From Taenia hydatigena (lineage: Eukaryota > Platyhelminthes > Cestoda > Cyclophyllidea > Taeniidae): DNA of 64,000 bases. Under the pieces are notes generated by a model. It saw only the letters and a program-made list of their open reading frames with translations. It was not told the DNA's origin and did not search any database. Positions 13,498-24,815 of the stretch are shown here, in pieces. Position numbers and translations under genes: made by a program. The DNA is taken from NCBI GenBank assembly GCA_036345935.2, contig JADWOT020000001.1, positions 6,062,270-6,126,269 of the forward strand, written 5' to 3'. The stretch's first letter is position 1; each line of letters starts with the position of its first letter.

Positions 13498-15136
13498 TTA
13501 ATTATTAGCCTCTACAATAGTGGGATGGGAAATGCATTCGGGACGTAGAGAAGGGCCGTATGAGGTCAGTGACATGGCTCCAAGGCCGCATAAGTGCTGG
13601 CGGTTCCGAATGAAAGAGTTGAAATCTGATCCAAATATTGCTGCATTTGGCTGGTGGGGAAGGGCCCCATCAACTTTGTGCATCCCTCAAACGACAATTA
13701 CCACTCATGTTCCCATTTTTATAAATCACACCTAAAATGTCTACCTGATGAGGTTATAGAAAAATAGTTGTTTTAAGGCCCCCTTGTCAATACTTTTGTT
13801 AGCTTAACCACTTCTTTGAGATTCGGATTTGCTTGAGAGAGACGTGGAATGAAACCACAAGGACCTCAGGACACCGCACACATCCGCTGACACGAAGTAA
13901 AAGTGAATCAGTTTAGTTGAACAACTGTGATGTATGATGCTCAAATAGAGCTCGAGCCAAGGGACAAGACTAACACGCAGAAAATGGGACTTTGCTTCAT
14001 TGATGATGAATGTCACCAGTGCATGAGGCGTCACTTGAAGAAGTCTCACACCTCTACTTTGATTATTACTGCCTCCGAATGCGCCGATATTTGGCTCACG
14101 TCGCCCTCTCGCTTTGTAGGCAGCCATGAAACCCTTCTGAGAGTTGGATAACATTTATTAAAATGCACACATCATCAGGAAGAGCACTCATTTATCATCC
14201 GGACGACTGTTAGCACAACGCTCACCCTGGAGGAGCCGTGTGTCCGTGAGTTGGTGCATAAACGACCTAAGCGATCGTAGACTTAGAATGGTTACGGAGG
14301 CATTGACAGGTTGACAGCGATGACGATTGAACAACAGTATCAGCACGAACTTATTCGCGATTGAATGAGAGAAATGAATTCCTGATGAATTTTTCTCCAA
14401 GCAACTAAATCTCTGACTGCTAGTGAAGAGGATAAATAAGTTACGCAAGTCTGTTAGCTGCATTTGGAGGCCAATTGTGAGTCAGCGTGTCCATTTCTCT
14501 GGGTTAGCAAAGTGTTAGCTGACTTAGTGCATGAAGTTTGTAATTCTGAGCAATCAACTACATACATTTCGCTGTAAATCATGCGGGAACATTTGTGCTG
14601 GGTCAATGGGAAGAGGAAGTTGATAAATTTTTATTAGCAAAGTTTAATCAAACCACGATGTAAATGGGTGACGCCACATAGGGCAAATTTAATCGCCACT
14701 TTGCATTATTTGAGCCCGTAACACGGATACACGTAATGAACGCCTTCATGCAAGCATCTATGCAAAAAGTTTTCTCGGAGGAATCACGACCACGGGTGGC
14801 GTCACCTCAAGAGCAGTTTTCAAGATCCATTTCCAATCTCTCTGTCAAGGTTGTCACAGATGATTTGAGCCGCAGCATACGCCTTTCGTACATCAAGTCA
14901 AAACTTGTCATCAAGAAGCAAGAATCACTTAAGCTTGCAAATTTAATTACCACATTTACGAGAACAGTCAAAGCACACAAATGAATGCCATTTGGCGTTG
15001 GTTTACTCATCACTTGTGCATTGCAGCCAATCTCTTGGTTTCTTTTAAGTTACCAGAGGCTCCTCAACGCCCACATCTCGAGTTAAACATAAAAAGCACT
15101 TTGCCGCCTTTTCTTATCTCAATTCCTGAGAGAAAG
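13498..15136. other. Region upstream of Kelch gene
   Basis: No gene recognised. Open frames at 13,804-14,154 (minus, 116 codons) and 14,736-14,984 (plus, 82 codons) lack motifs. The Kelch frame is open upstream to 14,981, so an earlier start or an upstream coding exon is possible. I see no clear TATA box or spliced-leader acceptor that would fix the transcript start. Confidence 0.5.
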
Positions 15137-17653
15137 ATGGAGACCATAGTAAAATCGGATGATGAGGATGAATTATTTCTCATTCACAGAATTGACACCT
15201 TCCGTGAACACGGAAAACTCACTGATCTACGAATTGAGGTGAGGTTACGCACATTGGTTTCATGCTCCGACTTCTAGACAAAGGATGAGAAATGTGTAAA
15301 TACACATCAACTGGTTCTAGTAGCCAGATTCCCACTTTTTTTAAAAGAACTGACTGCCAAACAAGATAGAGTGACAACACAATGGAAACGCTTTTCTGCA
15401 GAGTACGTGCATATCACTTCCTTCATTAACCCTCTTTCAGTATTGTCGAGGCTGTCGTCGACTATGCATACACGGGCAGAATTACAATCTCTACAGGAAA
15501 CGCTACTCGGTTGTACCTTCTGGCACATAATCTTGGCTCCGAGAGAATCGTCTCTTGGTGTGTGGAGTTCATGAGAACGAGGTGAGAGAAGCCTTTTTCA
15601 GTGTTAAAACCTGACTGACTAAAGAATCTCTCTAGATAATGTGACAGAGGTGTGGTCGGTAGCCAATGCTACATTGAATCGTGAATTGGTGGAAATATGC
15701 ATTCCAATGATGGCAGAACATTTTGAAGATGTGTGCTTGCGAAGGGGGCTGCTGATGCTGACGACGGCACAGCACTTCGAGATGCTACTGGAAAGCAACC
15801 GGCTGAAATGCGTGAGTGAGGAAACAAAGTTCCGAGCCATTCGCAGTTGGCTGGAAGCAGGCATTGATGAGTGTGACGTGAAGGAAAAGGCAAAGGTGTT
15901 TGGGAAGATGGTTTCGAAGATTGAGTTGACGAGGCTGTCCCCACAATGCCAAAGCGAATACTGGACGTTTGTGAGGAGGCACGTAGAACAGTTTAGTGAA
16001 GGTAAGTGCAGTGATTGGGTGGATAGCTTTAAGGACGTGAGATTCAGGGATGAGCAATTTTGATAGATGACTGTAAGACTAGTGAAGAGACACGGACATG
16101 GACAAGGAGCAAACGGCTTTGTGGTGAATAAAAGATGAAAGATGAAAGGATGAAATGGATAAAAATGGGTGTGAGATTGAGAGATGGATGGAAATGGGTG
16201 GGTAGATGCAGTTATGCGTGTTGAGGGATTTAATACGGAGTGGATGGGCAAACTTATTTGAAAATCGCAGGTGCGAATTGATTGAGTTGATGACGCTATT
16301 CAGCATTCTGTAGTTCTTACTTTTGAGTTATCTTTTCCTTTATTTCTGTGACTGTTCTAAAGCCGATGTTCCGTCAAAACGTGGAATGGGGCTGAATGAG
16401 ATCATGGGATGGAGGTATCGGCCTGTCTCCAAATTCCAGCCACGAAGAAAGTACGTGAATCACTTTTAGTATAGCAATAACCACCCTTCCAAAGAACCGA
16501 CTCGCCGATTCCATAAGTGCTCCGATTTTTAGCCATAGAATTCTGTGAAATTGCCCCTTTTCGCAACCTTTATGCCATTTTGTACTACCACTCTATGGCA
16601 AATTTTTGAAAACGTTTAGAGAGGTGCTGATGATCTACGGCCGCAGTATTGTTTCAAAGTCCTGGTGTTTAACGTCCGTGCCGCAGTTGCAACCCGACGA
16701 ATCGTTCAATTTTGAAGTTCCTTTCAGGGAAACATCGACTGCATTAGATGGTGAATTAACTTTATGGTCTCATCCTCTTGCTTTCTAGGTAGAGTATGTT
16801 TCGTTGATTGTGTTGACTCCAGATGGAGTGTGGAGTCTGTAAATTACCGAGATGGTTCTACTTCCCATAAGACTTTTCAAACAACACAGCCACGCGTGTG
16901 TCCTGCTGTTGCGTCAAGAAATGAATCGATTTTCATGCTTGGCGGCGGCTCTGATGAAACAATCTTTCCCACTTGTGAAAAATTAGACATAGCCAGTGGC
17001 AGGTATGTTTGATTAGGATGAGTCAACAATCTAGGCTCACCAAACTCCCTGATATGCTGCCTGCATGATGTGGTGCATCAGCGTTAAATATCCCAGAAAT
17101 AGGAATCGTGGTTGTTGGTGGTTCTGATGATAATCGGCCATTGATGGAATCAAGACATGCTGCAATATTGGTAGAAGATGCGGAGAATGGGAGTGGATGG
17201 CGATGGATCAAGCTCAATCCGATGTTAGAGGAACGCAGTTGTCCAGCAGTGGCCTACTTCAAGGGATGCGTAGTGGTTGTAGGAGGGACCAGAGAGTTAA
17301 GTGCCGAATGCCTTCCACTGACATCGATCGAACAGGCGAACGCTCAGTGGACTCGTCTTAATGGGATTCCCATGTCTGGCTGTTTCCGTAGGTCGCTTGT
17401 CTCATTCAACAACAGATTGATATTGTTAGGTAAGTGTTGTGTTCATATCCTATAAAACCATAAATTACTTGATCAAATTACTTAAATTTATTAACCTATT
17501 TATTATAGTATCCGGACCTTCGACGAGCAAAGTCTATGAATTTTTACCCACCAAAGAGGTAAATTATTGGTTTCCATTCACTACTTAAACACTCAAAAGT
17601 AATTAATAATGTTGTAACCCTTGTAGAACCAACCATTGGCCAATTTTGAATAG
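15137..17653 (+). CDS. BTB-BACK-Kelch protein, nine exons, one in-frame TGA
   Basis: Kelch-like proteins of this layout act as substrate adaptors of CUL3 ubiquitin ligases: BTB binds CUL3, BACK spaces, and the Kelch propeller binds substrate. Exons by GT-AG splicing: 15137-15238, 15278-15402, 15441-15581, 15625-16001, 16622-16750, 16789-17002, 17035-17429, 17509-17558, 17627-17653. They sum to 1,560 bases, exactly 520 codons with the stop. All junction phases agree. BTB is about residues 22-123 (LTDLRIE; HQLVLVARFPLFLKEL; VVDYAYTGRI). BACK is about 124-248 (NVTEVWSVANATLNRELVEI; FRAIRSWLEAG). Kelch repeats follow (IFMLGGGSD, GIVVVGGSDD, CVVVVGGT) with the usual Gly-Gly pairs. Seven introns are 32-79 bases; one is about 620. 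Codon 374 is TGA. The start is the first ATG close to the BTB domain, but the frame is open upstream to 14,981. Length is slightly below the usual 550-600 residues. Confidence 0.85.
17066..17068 (+). other. In-frame TGA inside Kelch propeller
   Basis: This lies in exon 7 (from 17,035), 31 bases after the acceptor. The preceding exon ends in AG and exon 7 starts with G, so the frame reads RLTKLPDMLPA-stop-CGASALN and then continues open to GIVVVGG. No downstream AG restores the frame while skipping the TGA. The codon sits where Kelch relatives commonly have arginine, so CGA to TGA by one transition is the simplest origin. Sequencing error, a null allele or stop readthrough remain possible. Confidence 0.8.
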
Positions 17654-18344
17654 AAGTTATTATGTGAGCTGGAAAATTTCTCAATGTCTAATCTTCTGGT
17701 GGCAAGAGAAACGCTGGAAGAACGTTAAAACATTTGCAATTCAAGGATTTTGGTTTCACATTTCCAATACACTAATTTGCTTTGCCAAATTCCAAAGTTT
17801 CCTTCTAACGTTCAACAATTTTGAGGGAAAACCAAAAATTATTCCATAGGGTGGTCATCATGTGTCGGAAAATTTTGGAATATAGGGAGGAAAAATGTTA
17901 TTTTATTAAGTGTTTTGTATCGATACAATGCTAAGCCGTTGTAATGCTTTGCTTGTTTGACCACCGATGTCAGCTACGGCTACTTGGGTGGCCACATTGC
18001 TGCTTTAGCCGGATGGGATGGCCTCCGAGCCATGCCAGCAGCCCTGGGTCTTTCGATTTGCAGAATGCATCTATTCTGCCCAAGCACTAAGCCTTCTTCT
18101 GCCTCCAAGGGAGTCTCGAGTAGTTGCATCAATGTACCATCGTTGAAGTAAATCATAAGTCACACAAAAGGACAATTCGGTGCACAAACTTTTCCTGACT
18201 GACTCTTATTACCAAAGAAGTGTAAATTGCGTCACAGAGTGTTAAGGGGAATTCATGCAACCACTAAAGCAATTGAAGGGTAAGGGTCGTTATGCAATCC
18301 TTCGAGCATTCAAATACCATTGACCAAGAATAAATGAGGAATCC
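17654..18344. other. Kelch downstream region
   Basis: No gene recognised. A/T-rich DNA follows the Kelch stop. I saw no canonical AATAAA in the first 250 bases. It contains the repeat fragment at 17,957-18,060. Confidence 0.5.
17957..18060 (+). repeat. Dispersed repeat fragment
   Basis: The stretch around CTACGGCTACTTGGGTGGCC and GGATGGCCTCCGAGCCATGC recurs in diverged form at 27,275-27,345 and inside the fold-back element (27,040-27,080 plus; 26,625-26,665 minus). Four related copies within one window suggest a genome-wide repeat family. The family is not identified. Confidence 0.5.
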
Positions 18345-18866
18345 GTGCGCCTGAGTCACAAAACACAAGGCGTGCGCCCACTTCGTTTAAAGTGTCCGCT
18401 GTCACCAGTAGCGGTTAGTGAACTTCCACTCGCCTGTCAGTTGGCAAATGTATTCGTCGTCGTAATGGATCTGGCTATGTCTGTCACTTTCATCAAGCAG
18501 CACATAAAGGTGCAAAGTCATTCCATAGAGCATGAATCTGTTTCACTGAAGTTCATTACTCCTCCCTACCAGCAACAGCTAAAGTTAGTCGTGGGTGTGT
18601 GTACCGAAGACAGTTGTAACAGTTTGATCCCACAGCAGAAGCGGGTTCTTGAAGTTGATCCTCAGCAGTCACAACGACTACGAAAATGGGCTTAGCGAAA
18701 ATTGAAGCAGGTTGTAAACAAAGTTACTCAGTTTGGCGATTTCATCTCATTTTGCGCACAAACTGCCACTTCAAATAGCCTTCAAGATGTCGTCAGTTAT
18801 GAACTTATGGACTTGATCTCGAGTGCAAGCACCTGCCCTCGTGTTCGCATCAATGTCAACCTGTGA
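18345..18866 (+). CDS. Unrecognised open frame interrupted by one TAG
   Basis: The frame runs about 116 codons to TAG at 18,693-18,695, then stays open in the same frame for another 56 codons to TGA at 18,864. That gives about 173 codons with one interruption. Residue mix and codon use look protein-like, for example FVVVMDLAMSVTFIKQHIKV, then VGVCTEDSCN, then VVSYELMDLISSASTCPRVR. I recognise no domain or catalytic motif. The final codons (CAACCTGTGAGG) could instead be a splice donor, so this may be an exon or exons of a larger or decayed gene about 0.7 kb beyond the Kelch gene. There is no similarity to the Kelch exons. It could also be chance. Confidence 0.3.
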
Positions 18867-20691
18867 GGCACGTTACTCTGTCTGCTTTATGACCTCCATC
18901 GCGTCCACTTGCTTTCGTCTTCTACTGTGGGGGTTGGAGTTCAAAAGGACCCATTACCGTGTGTGATCATCACCTCTAATGCTAATTCTAATGCAATAAT
19001 TGTTCAACTTGGGTAATGACGTTCCTGCCCCTACAGCACTCGACTCCAAAGATCCGCTCATGATGCACGAGGCACCACTTACATAGTGCTGAACCACACA
19101 TGTCACATATTTGTGACGTTGGGCCCAAACGTCGCATGTATGTGGTGCCAATGCGAAATGTGCCAAACGTAGTTGGTAATATTAAGCTTGCTATCATAGT
19201 TGAAGAAAGGTTGTTAAATTTGTCCTCTTTCATATTGTAATTTAGCAAGCGAATTCTCGATTAAACATATGCCTTTAGGGCATAACCTATGGTGTATAAT
19301 GTTAGCAATCTTTGATATCGGTGGCTCACTATTTCCTTTGAATGATTTCAACTTCAAATCATTAAACGCTCTACTTGGGAGACGGCCGAGTTGTGGAGTA
19401 TAACTGTCATAATAATTGCAGCCAAGTTATTTATAAATACAAAAATGTATGCTGTTTGTTGCTAATTAACTTTTTTCTTTAAATGCTATGGAGCCTGCAA
19501 ATCACGCGGTAGTGGGATTTTGACCAAAAGACGTCCGGAGGGAAGTGAAGGTGCGCGATTCCACAATGAGACTGCCAAGTGAATTGCCAACGTGTAGTTG
19601 TGCTTTGTCTGCGCATAGCATTTGTAAACCTTGCATGATATCACACTTTGAGATCTCCTCTTTCGAAAAAGCTGCTTTAAAATTCAACCCATTACTTCTT
19701 GTCAACTAACTTACATCAGACTTATGATACCTTCCGATATGTGATGCCTGCCAAGATACTGCTCAACTGAAGGCACCCGAGTCAATGCCATGATTGGGCC
19801 AAGATGTCCTTGTCAGGTCCTGGGAAAGCAAATTTCTCTTGAATCATCCCTCAGTTGGGAGGTGGGTACGGTAAAAGGATGAAATGCAATGCTTCCGATT
19901 AAGCTGAGTGTAGAGATTTGCTACTTTGTTTGACAGCCGGGGCTATTTAAAGTGCTCTCAGTAGTATAACTGCGACTTTAGTTCCTCAGACCTACCCTTC
20001 GTCAGGAATGGCCGTTATTCCGTAATGGCGAGTCGTATTACCGCATTTTAGAACCTACTTGGCAACCAAACCTGATTCAAAAGCAAACTTTGCAGACATA
20101 CATGATTAACGGACAAAGATCACTGTAGTGAAAGATAAGACGTATCCACTGGGAATGGTAGCACCTCTAAAGACCCCGATTTGGCACATCGAGGTGGTGT
20201 CAACTCTTGGCAATCATGCAGGCTGTTGGTTTAAAAGGTGGATCGTCGCAGATGGATGCAGCACCATCTGGCATGGAACCATCTAAGATTCACTTTCTAT
20301 GTATATATTGTGGACGGCGGTCGGTGGTCAGTGGGATGCTCGTTTCAAGTGCAGTCCTTCTTTGGGGTTAGATGACGTCCTTCGCGCCACGGCATTCGTG
20401 CCCACTGAGTAGTGTCCGCGAAGGTGGTGTGCACAAAGAAATCCACATTACATCGCCTCCTAGTCAATGCATAATCCATCACGTGACAGCTCTGTTTGCA
20501 AGACAAAACGATTCCTTATTTTGCCAAAAATCAAAGCAGAATTCACAGCAAGGAGGAGTAGTCTAAGGCCGCACCTCTGCTGTTATTGGAATAGATTCAG
20601 TGGGGCTTGGTTATGTGTGATAGAGCTTCATTTCCTTCCAAGGAGCTAATGGCATCCGTCCTACCACAAAGCTCGTGCATTCTAATCACTT
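18867..20691. other. Spacer between candidate ORF and right arm
   Basis: Nothing recognised. Open frames are short (the longest is 86 codons at 18,988-19,248, minus) and overlap on several frames. Confidence 0.5.
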
Positions 20692-21897
20692 TTCGCCATT
20701 TTCGGTTACAATTGAAGAAAGTACCTCTTTGTAACCAACTCCCAGGCACGTCTTAAAGAAGGAAATAGAACTCGCATTGATGAGTGACTTCTCTTGAGTG
20801 GATTTAATCAACCCATACAAAGCGCGACCCCACTGGACCACTGGCCATTGGCCAAAGCATCCAACACCCAATACGGCTATTCGCACTAACATAAAACCAA
20901 AGCGCAATCTCCCAAACAATTTACTTGCCCAAAGCCACTTAGTCGCACCTTTCGAATCTTGAGCAAATCATTCACGAGATCATACAGAACGGCCTAAGCA
21001 ACGAATTCAACCATCAGCTTCGTTGCGCGTGCTCAGCTTCGACAAAATTCACATTTGAACATTGTTGACTACATCTGCGAACAAAGAGCAGTAGTGGGTT
21101 TACTCCCCCACAATTTTCACAAAGCAGGGGTTATTCGAATGTTAGCTTCGAATCGAGGTGAGTCACACCAACAGCTCCGCACTTGATAAATGGCAGTCAC
21201 AAAACCCTCAGTGGAGAGCCACTAACAGCTCTGGAAATTGTGTTGTTTGACGTGCAGCCTAATTTCACTCCACTTCTCCCCGGTTATCGCAGTGATTCCA
21301 CTGTTCTACTGAGAGCACTGGAAAATGTCATTTGTGCGATTTGTCGATTACGCAGTCACGCGGTAATCCTTTGTGGTTGAATGCAACACAGTCAGCCTTG
21401 CTTGGCCATAATGTTCTGTTCAGTGTGTTTCACCACGGAAATAACCTTTGTCTAGACTATGTACTGATTTCCCAAAAGAAAAAACGACTTGGGATTCAGA
21501 AAACACTTGAAGTATCATCATTAGTGTCGATTTGCTACACGATTTGGAGAAGAGGCTACCACCTTAAAAGAGGGAAATGACGCAAAGGTTCTACTGATTT
21601 GTTGTAAGTAGCACCTGTGTGAGCTGCTCACTGCCACACGATCGATGGAGTTCAACCGACCGGCGCTAATATGCAGAAAATTGCCAAACCTCCTCCACTG
21701 TGTCTAACATGTGCATACAATTATTGGCAAGGCGAGCTTTTCCTACCCCAGCTAGTCTACCTTCGGCAAGATTCGTATAATCCGCAAATGGCCAGTTCGT
21801 CTCCACATTACGTTCAAGATCTCTTTCACCAAACAGTTCAAGTTGAAGGCAAGAGGCGTAAAAGTCGACTACAACTTGATTATCGCTTTTGTAATAA

Positions 21898-22349
21898 TGA
21901 GGCACTGAGTGAGTGAGTGAGTGAGTGAGTGAGTGAGTGAGTGAGTGAGTGAGTGAGTGAGTGAGTGAGTGAGTGAGTGAGTGAGTGAGTGAGTGAGTGA
22001 GTGAGTGAGAGTGAGTGTTGAGACGCCGGCTGAGGTTGTGGCGACAGCATTCGCCCCTCCTGCCTGCATGCTTTGCACGTGCAATGTGACAGTCACCAGG
22101 CGGCTGACTTTCAAGTGGTGAAACAATCGATCGAATCCATTAGTGGCATCGCATGCTCAAACTGTGCGTCACGACGATGAATGCTAGTCTCACATGCCTT
22201 ATTGCCCTCTTCATTTCGCTTCCCTTCGCGGCTTTTAGTTGCATTTCTTCCTAGTCGCCTGGACTGTGGCAGACATAAGGGGCTTGTGTTGTTGATGACA
22301 GAAATGCTCTCGCCTTTTCACACACACTTCTACTAACACCAATCACTTG
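21898..22349. other. Right-arm segment absent from left arm
   Basis: About 450 bases replacing about 900 different bases in the left arm. It starts directly at the GAGT microsatellite. No gene is seen. Confidence 0.6.
21906..22017 (+). repeat. GAGT tetranucleotide microsatellite
   Basis: About 110 bases of essentially pure TGAG/GAGT units with one irregular step near 22,010. It sits exactly where homology between the two arms stops. It encodes a Thr-His-Ser-Leu run on the minus strand, which I treat as an artefact. Confidence 0.95.
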
Positions 22350-24084
22350 TAGGTCAGAAAGCATTTGGAGGTTCGTCTTTACAACCACCACGGCTAAAAG
22401 ATGGGACTGAAACTAACAAACAGCTTCCCTTCGGAGATTCAAAATACAGCTGACTGAACACTTTGATTTTCAAACTGAAAACCAACCATGGCAATTGCTT
22501 TCTCAGAATGCAATACACGACTCCTTCAAAGTAGGCAAATACTGGCCGATGATTGACAAGTTGTAGGCACATTGTGGTAAGCACACGATAGTCACAACCT
22601 TTCAAAGCAAAAAGACAACAGTCAATTTCCATTCCCTACCAAGGTCAATCCCACTCTGACGGAATTCGAAGCAAACGATGGGCAAACACAAACGGGGCCA
22701 AAGCAGTGAAAAAGGTATGTAGGTGACCAATCTCAAGCCACATACACTGACATCCGACCCTCCTCTTCCACACAAAACGCACTCATCTTAGCCTCGCCAC
22801 CCAAAACAATCCCAAAAGTGGTGAGCGCATATTTAAAGTACAGACGATTTCCCATTGACTCGTCCTCATCTGCTGATCAGCTAGACGCGCGTTCAGTGTC
22901 TGCGGCTAGCGTTGTCTACAAATGGAACAAACCCAGCAATATTTCTAAGAGGCTAGACAACTGCATCGGCGTCGACTGGGTTGGCAGTACCTCAGCACAC
23001 CTGGAACAAATCAACCTCCTCCAGCATCCACAATCCAACCACGCGCCTCACCGATGGAGACGCTGTGCACGTCAGCACCGCGACCTCTAATCTGCGATCA
23101 TCTTCAGGCAATCTCAAAACACGCGACTCATCCATGAGCACTGTCAAACAATTTGAAACATAATCCATCAAATGACTTGATCAGAGGAATCAATGCCACA
23201 TCGAACAGACGAAACCAAATTCGATGAGTTTGCAAATGAAGCCATATTTAGTGCACTAATACAAAAATAATACGTGAACGAAGAAAATGAAACGATGAAG
23301 GGCAAATGATGGATGACTGCGTGAACAGGGACAAAAATTGTTTCGAAGTAGCTGAGTATTTAGTGTTGTGAGTGGATAAATAGGAGAGCGATAAAAGTTT
23401 AAAAAAGCAGGGGGTAGAAGACGACAGTCATTACTAGGAACTCAGCCACCCTCGCCTCCAATTCCGTGGCGATGGTCCGGGCCCCATTAAGGCTCTTTCC
23501 CATTTCTGTCAGCCTCACTTCCTTGACCGCCCAGGTAGCCCCTTCGCCACCTAACTGTACGCAACCTGCAGTGTTGCGTTCTACGATGACGCGGAGACTG
23601 AGCTGTCCAGAAGATCGTCAGCGGTCTCTGGGTTCGTGGTCGCCACGACAGTGCTGCAGCAACAGCCTCAACGTGGTAGAAGGGTGTAGGTTCAACAATG
23701 CGTTGTCGATCACTGCCTTTGCCGCATCACGTTCCTTGTCGGTAAGAAAAGTAGGGTCATTGTGAAGTGAGAATGAATGGTTAACGGAGCATGGAGGCAT
23801 TATGTGAAGGAAGCAACTAAGCAGATGATAATATTTCACAATGGGACAACAAAGAGTACTCATAAACTTAAAACCAATGATGACAACCAAAAACTAACAA
23901 AATTACATCACGTAGACACTCTGCCGAACGTAGGGCACACGGCGGCACAACATTCGCACTTCACTTCCTCACAACGTGACAGTCAGATTCAGCGTTTTTT
24001 AATTCGGTCTTGGTGAGAGATGGTGGAACCAAATGGACGTCAAAAGCACTCTGGATCGCCCATATCTATTTATCATCACTTTTT

Positions 24085-24505
24085 CTGTTGTGAACAAATA
24101 CAACAATTTAGCCGACAGGATGAGCGAAAATCGCATTTATCGTGCATATCAATACAACAGAATTGCCCCCACAATGTGCGCAAATCGCAGTCACTTTTGA
24201 ACAAACACAAAAATTTGCCCACACATGAGCACAAATCGCAGTCTCGTGTGGACAAATACAACAAAATTGACTACAGATTGCGCGAATATCGCAGTCTCGT
24301 GTAGCCTAATACACCATTATTCCTTATAGAAGGGCACGAAATTGCTGCCCCGTGTCGATTAATACTACAAAAGTGTCCATAAAAGGAGAAAAAATCGCAG
24401 TTTTGTGTAGATCGATAGTACAAAAGTGTCTAGGGGAGCGAAAATCGCATCCTTGTGTAGATCAGTACCAAAAATTGCATTCAGTGTGAGCCAAATTCGT
24501 AGTCT
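24085..24505 (+). repeat. Degenerate minisatellite, about 52-base unit, about 8 copies
   Basis: Successive units share GCGAAAATCGCAGT, then TCGTGTAGA or similar, then CAAATACAACAAAATTG, at spacings of about 48-58 bases. The best-conserved units are near 24,225 and 24,285. Copies are diverged, so this is an old tandem array. It begins where the high-similarity core of the right arm ends (about 24,094), and the left arm has no such array. Confidence 0.8.
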
Positions 24506-24800
24506 CCGCCCTACGGGCTTTGTCGACTCGCTCGTACTCAATGCAATCCACATTGATGTAAAAAGGCGTCTAAATAACCGCATTTTTCTACATAGCAGAA
24601 AATAGATGAACTCTTAGAACATCACTCCATCCATCTTGGTTTTAACAGGTGCATCACAGCTCTGGCATTCCATTTCTTTTATCTATCAGAAACTATTTTG
24701 TACGATATAAATGCAGCCATTTACCAGGTAAACTCCTACATGCTTTTCCCTGCTCTAACCCCACCTTGTATGCTAATAGCGCCCTAAATCAGTCAATTAT

Positions 24801-24815
24801 AAAAAAAAAAAAAAA
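24801..24815 (+). repeat. Poly-A run
   Basis: Fifteen A residues inside the diverged outer part of the right arm. The matching left-arm place (about 8,660-8,670) has only five or six A. No retroposon target duplication was recognised around it. Confidence 0.7.

Noticed and set aside
15619..16251. 210-codon minus-strand open frame
   Set aside because: It lies opposite Kelch exon 4 and its intron. The plus-strand exon has clear BACK-domain motifs and matching splice phases, so the minus frame is a shadow.
21869..22126. Thr-His-Ser-Leu repeat protein on the minus strand
   Set aside because: It is a direct translation of the GAGT microsatellite, with no supporting gene structure.
24085..24505. 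CRISPR-like regularly spaced repeats
   Set aside because: The units are contiguous diverged tandem copies without unique spacers, and the genome is eukaryotic.
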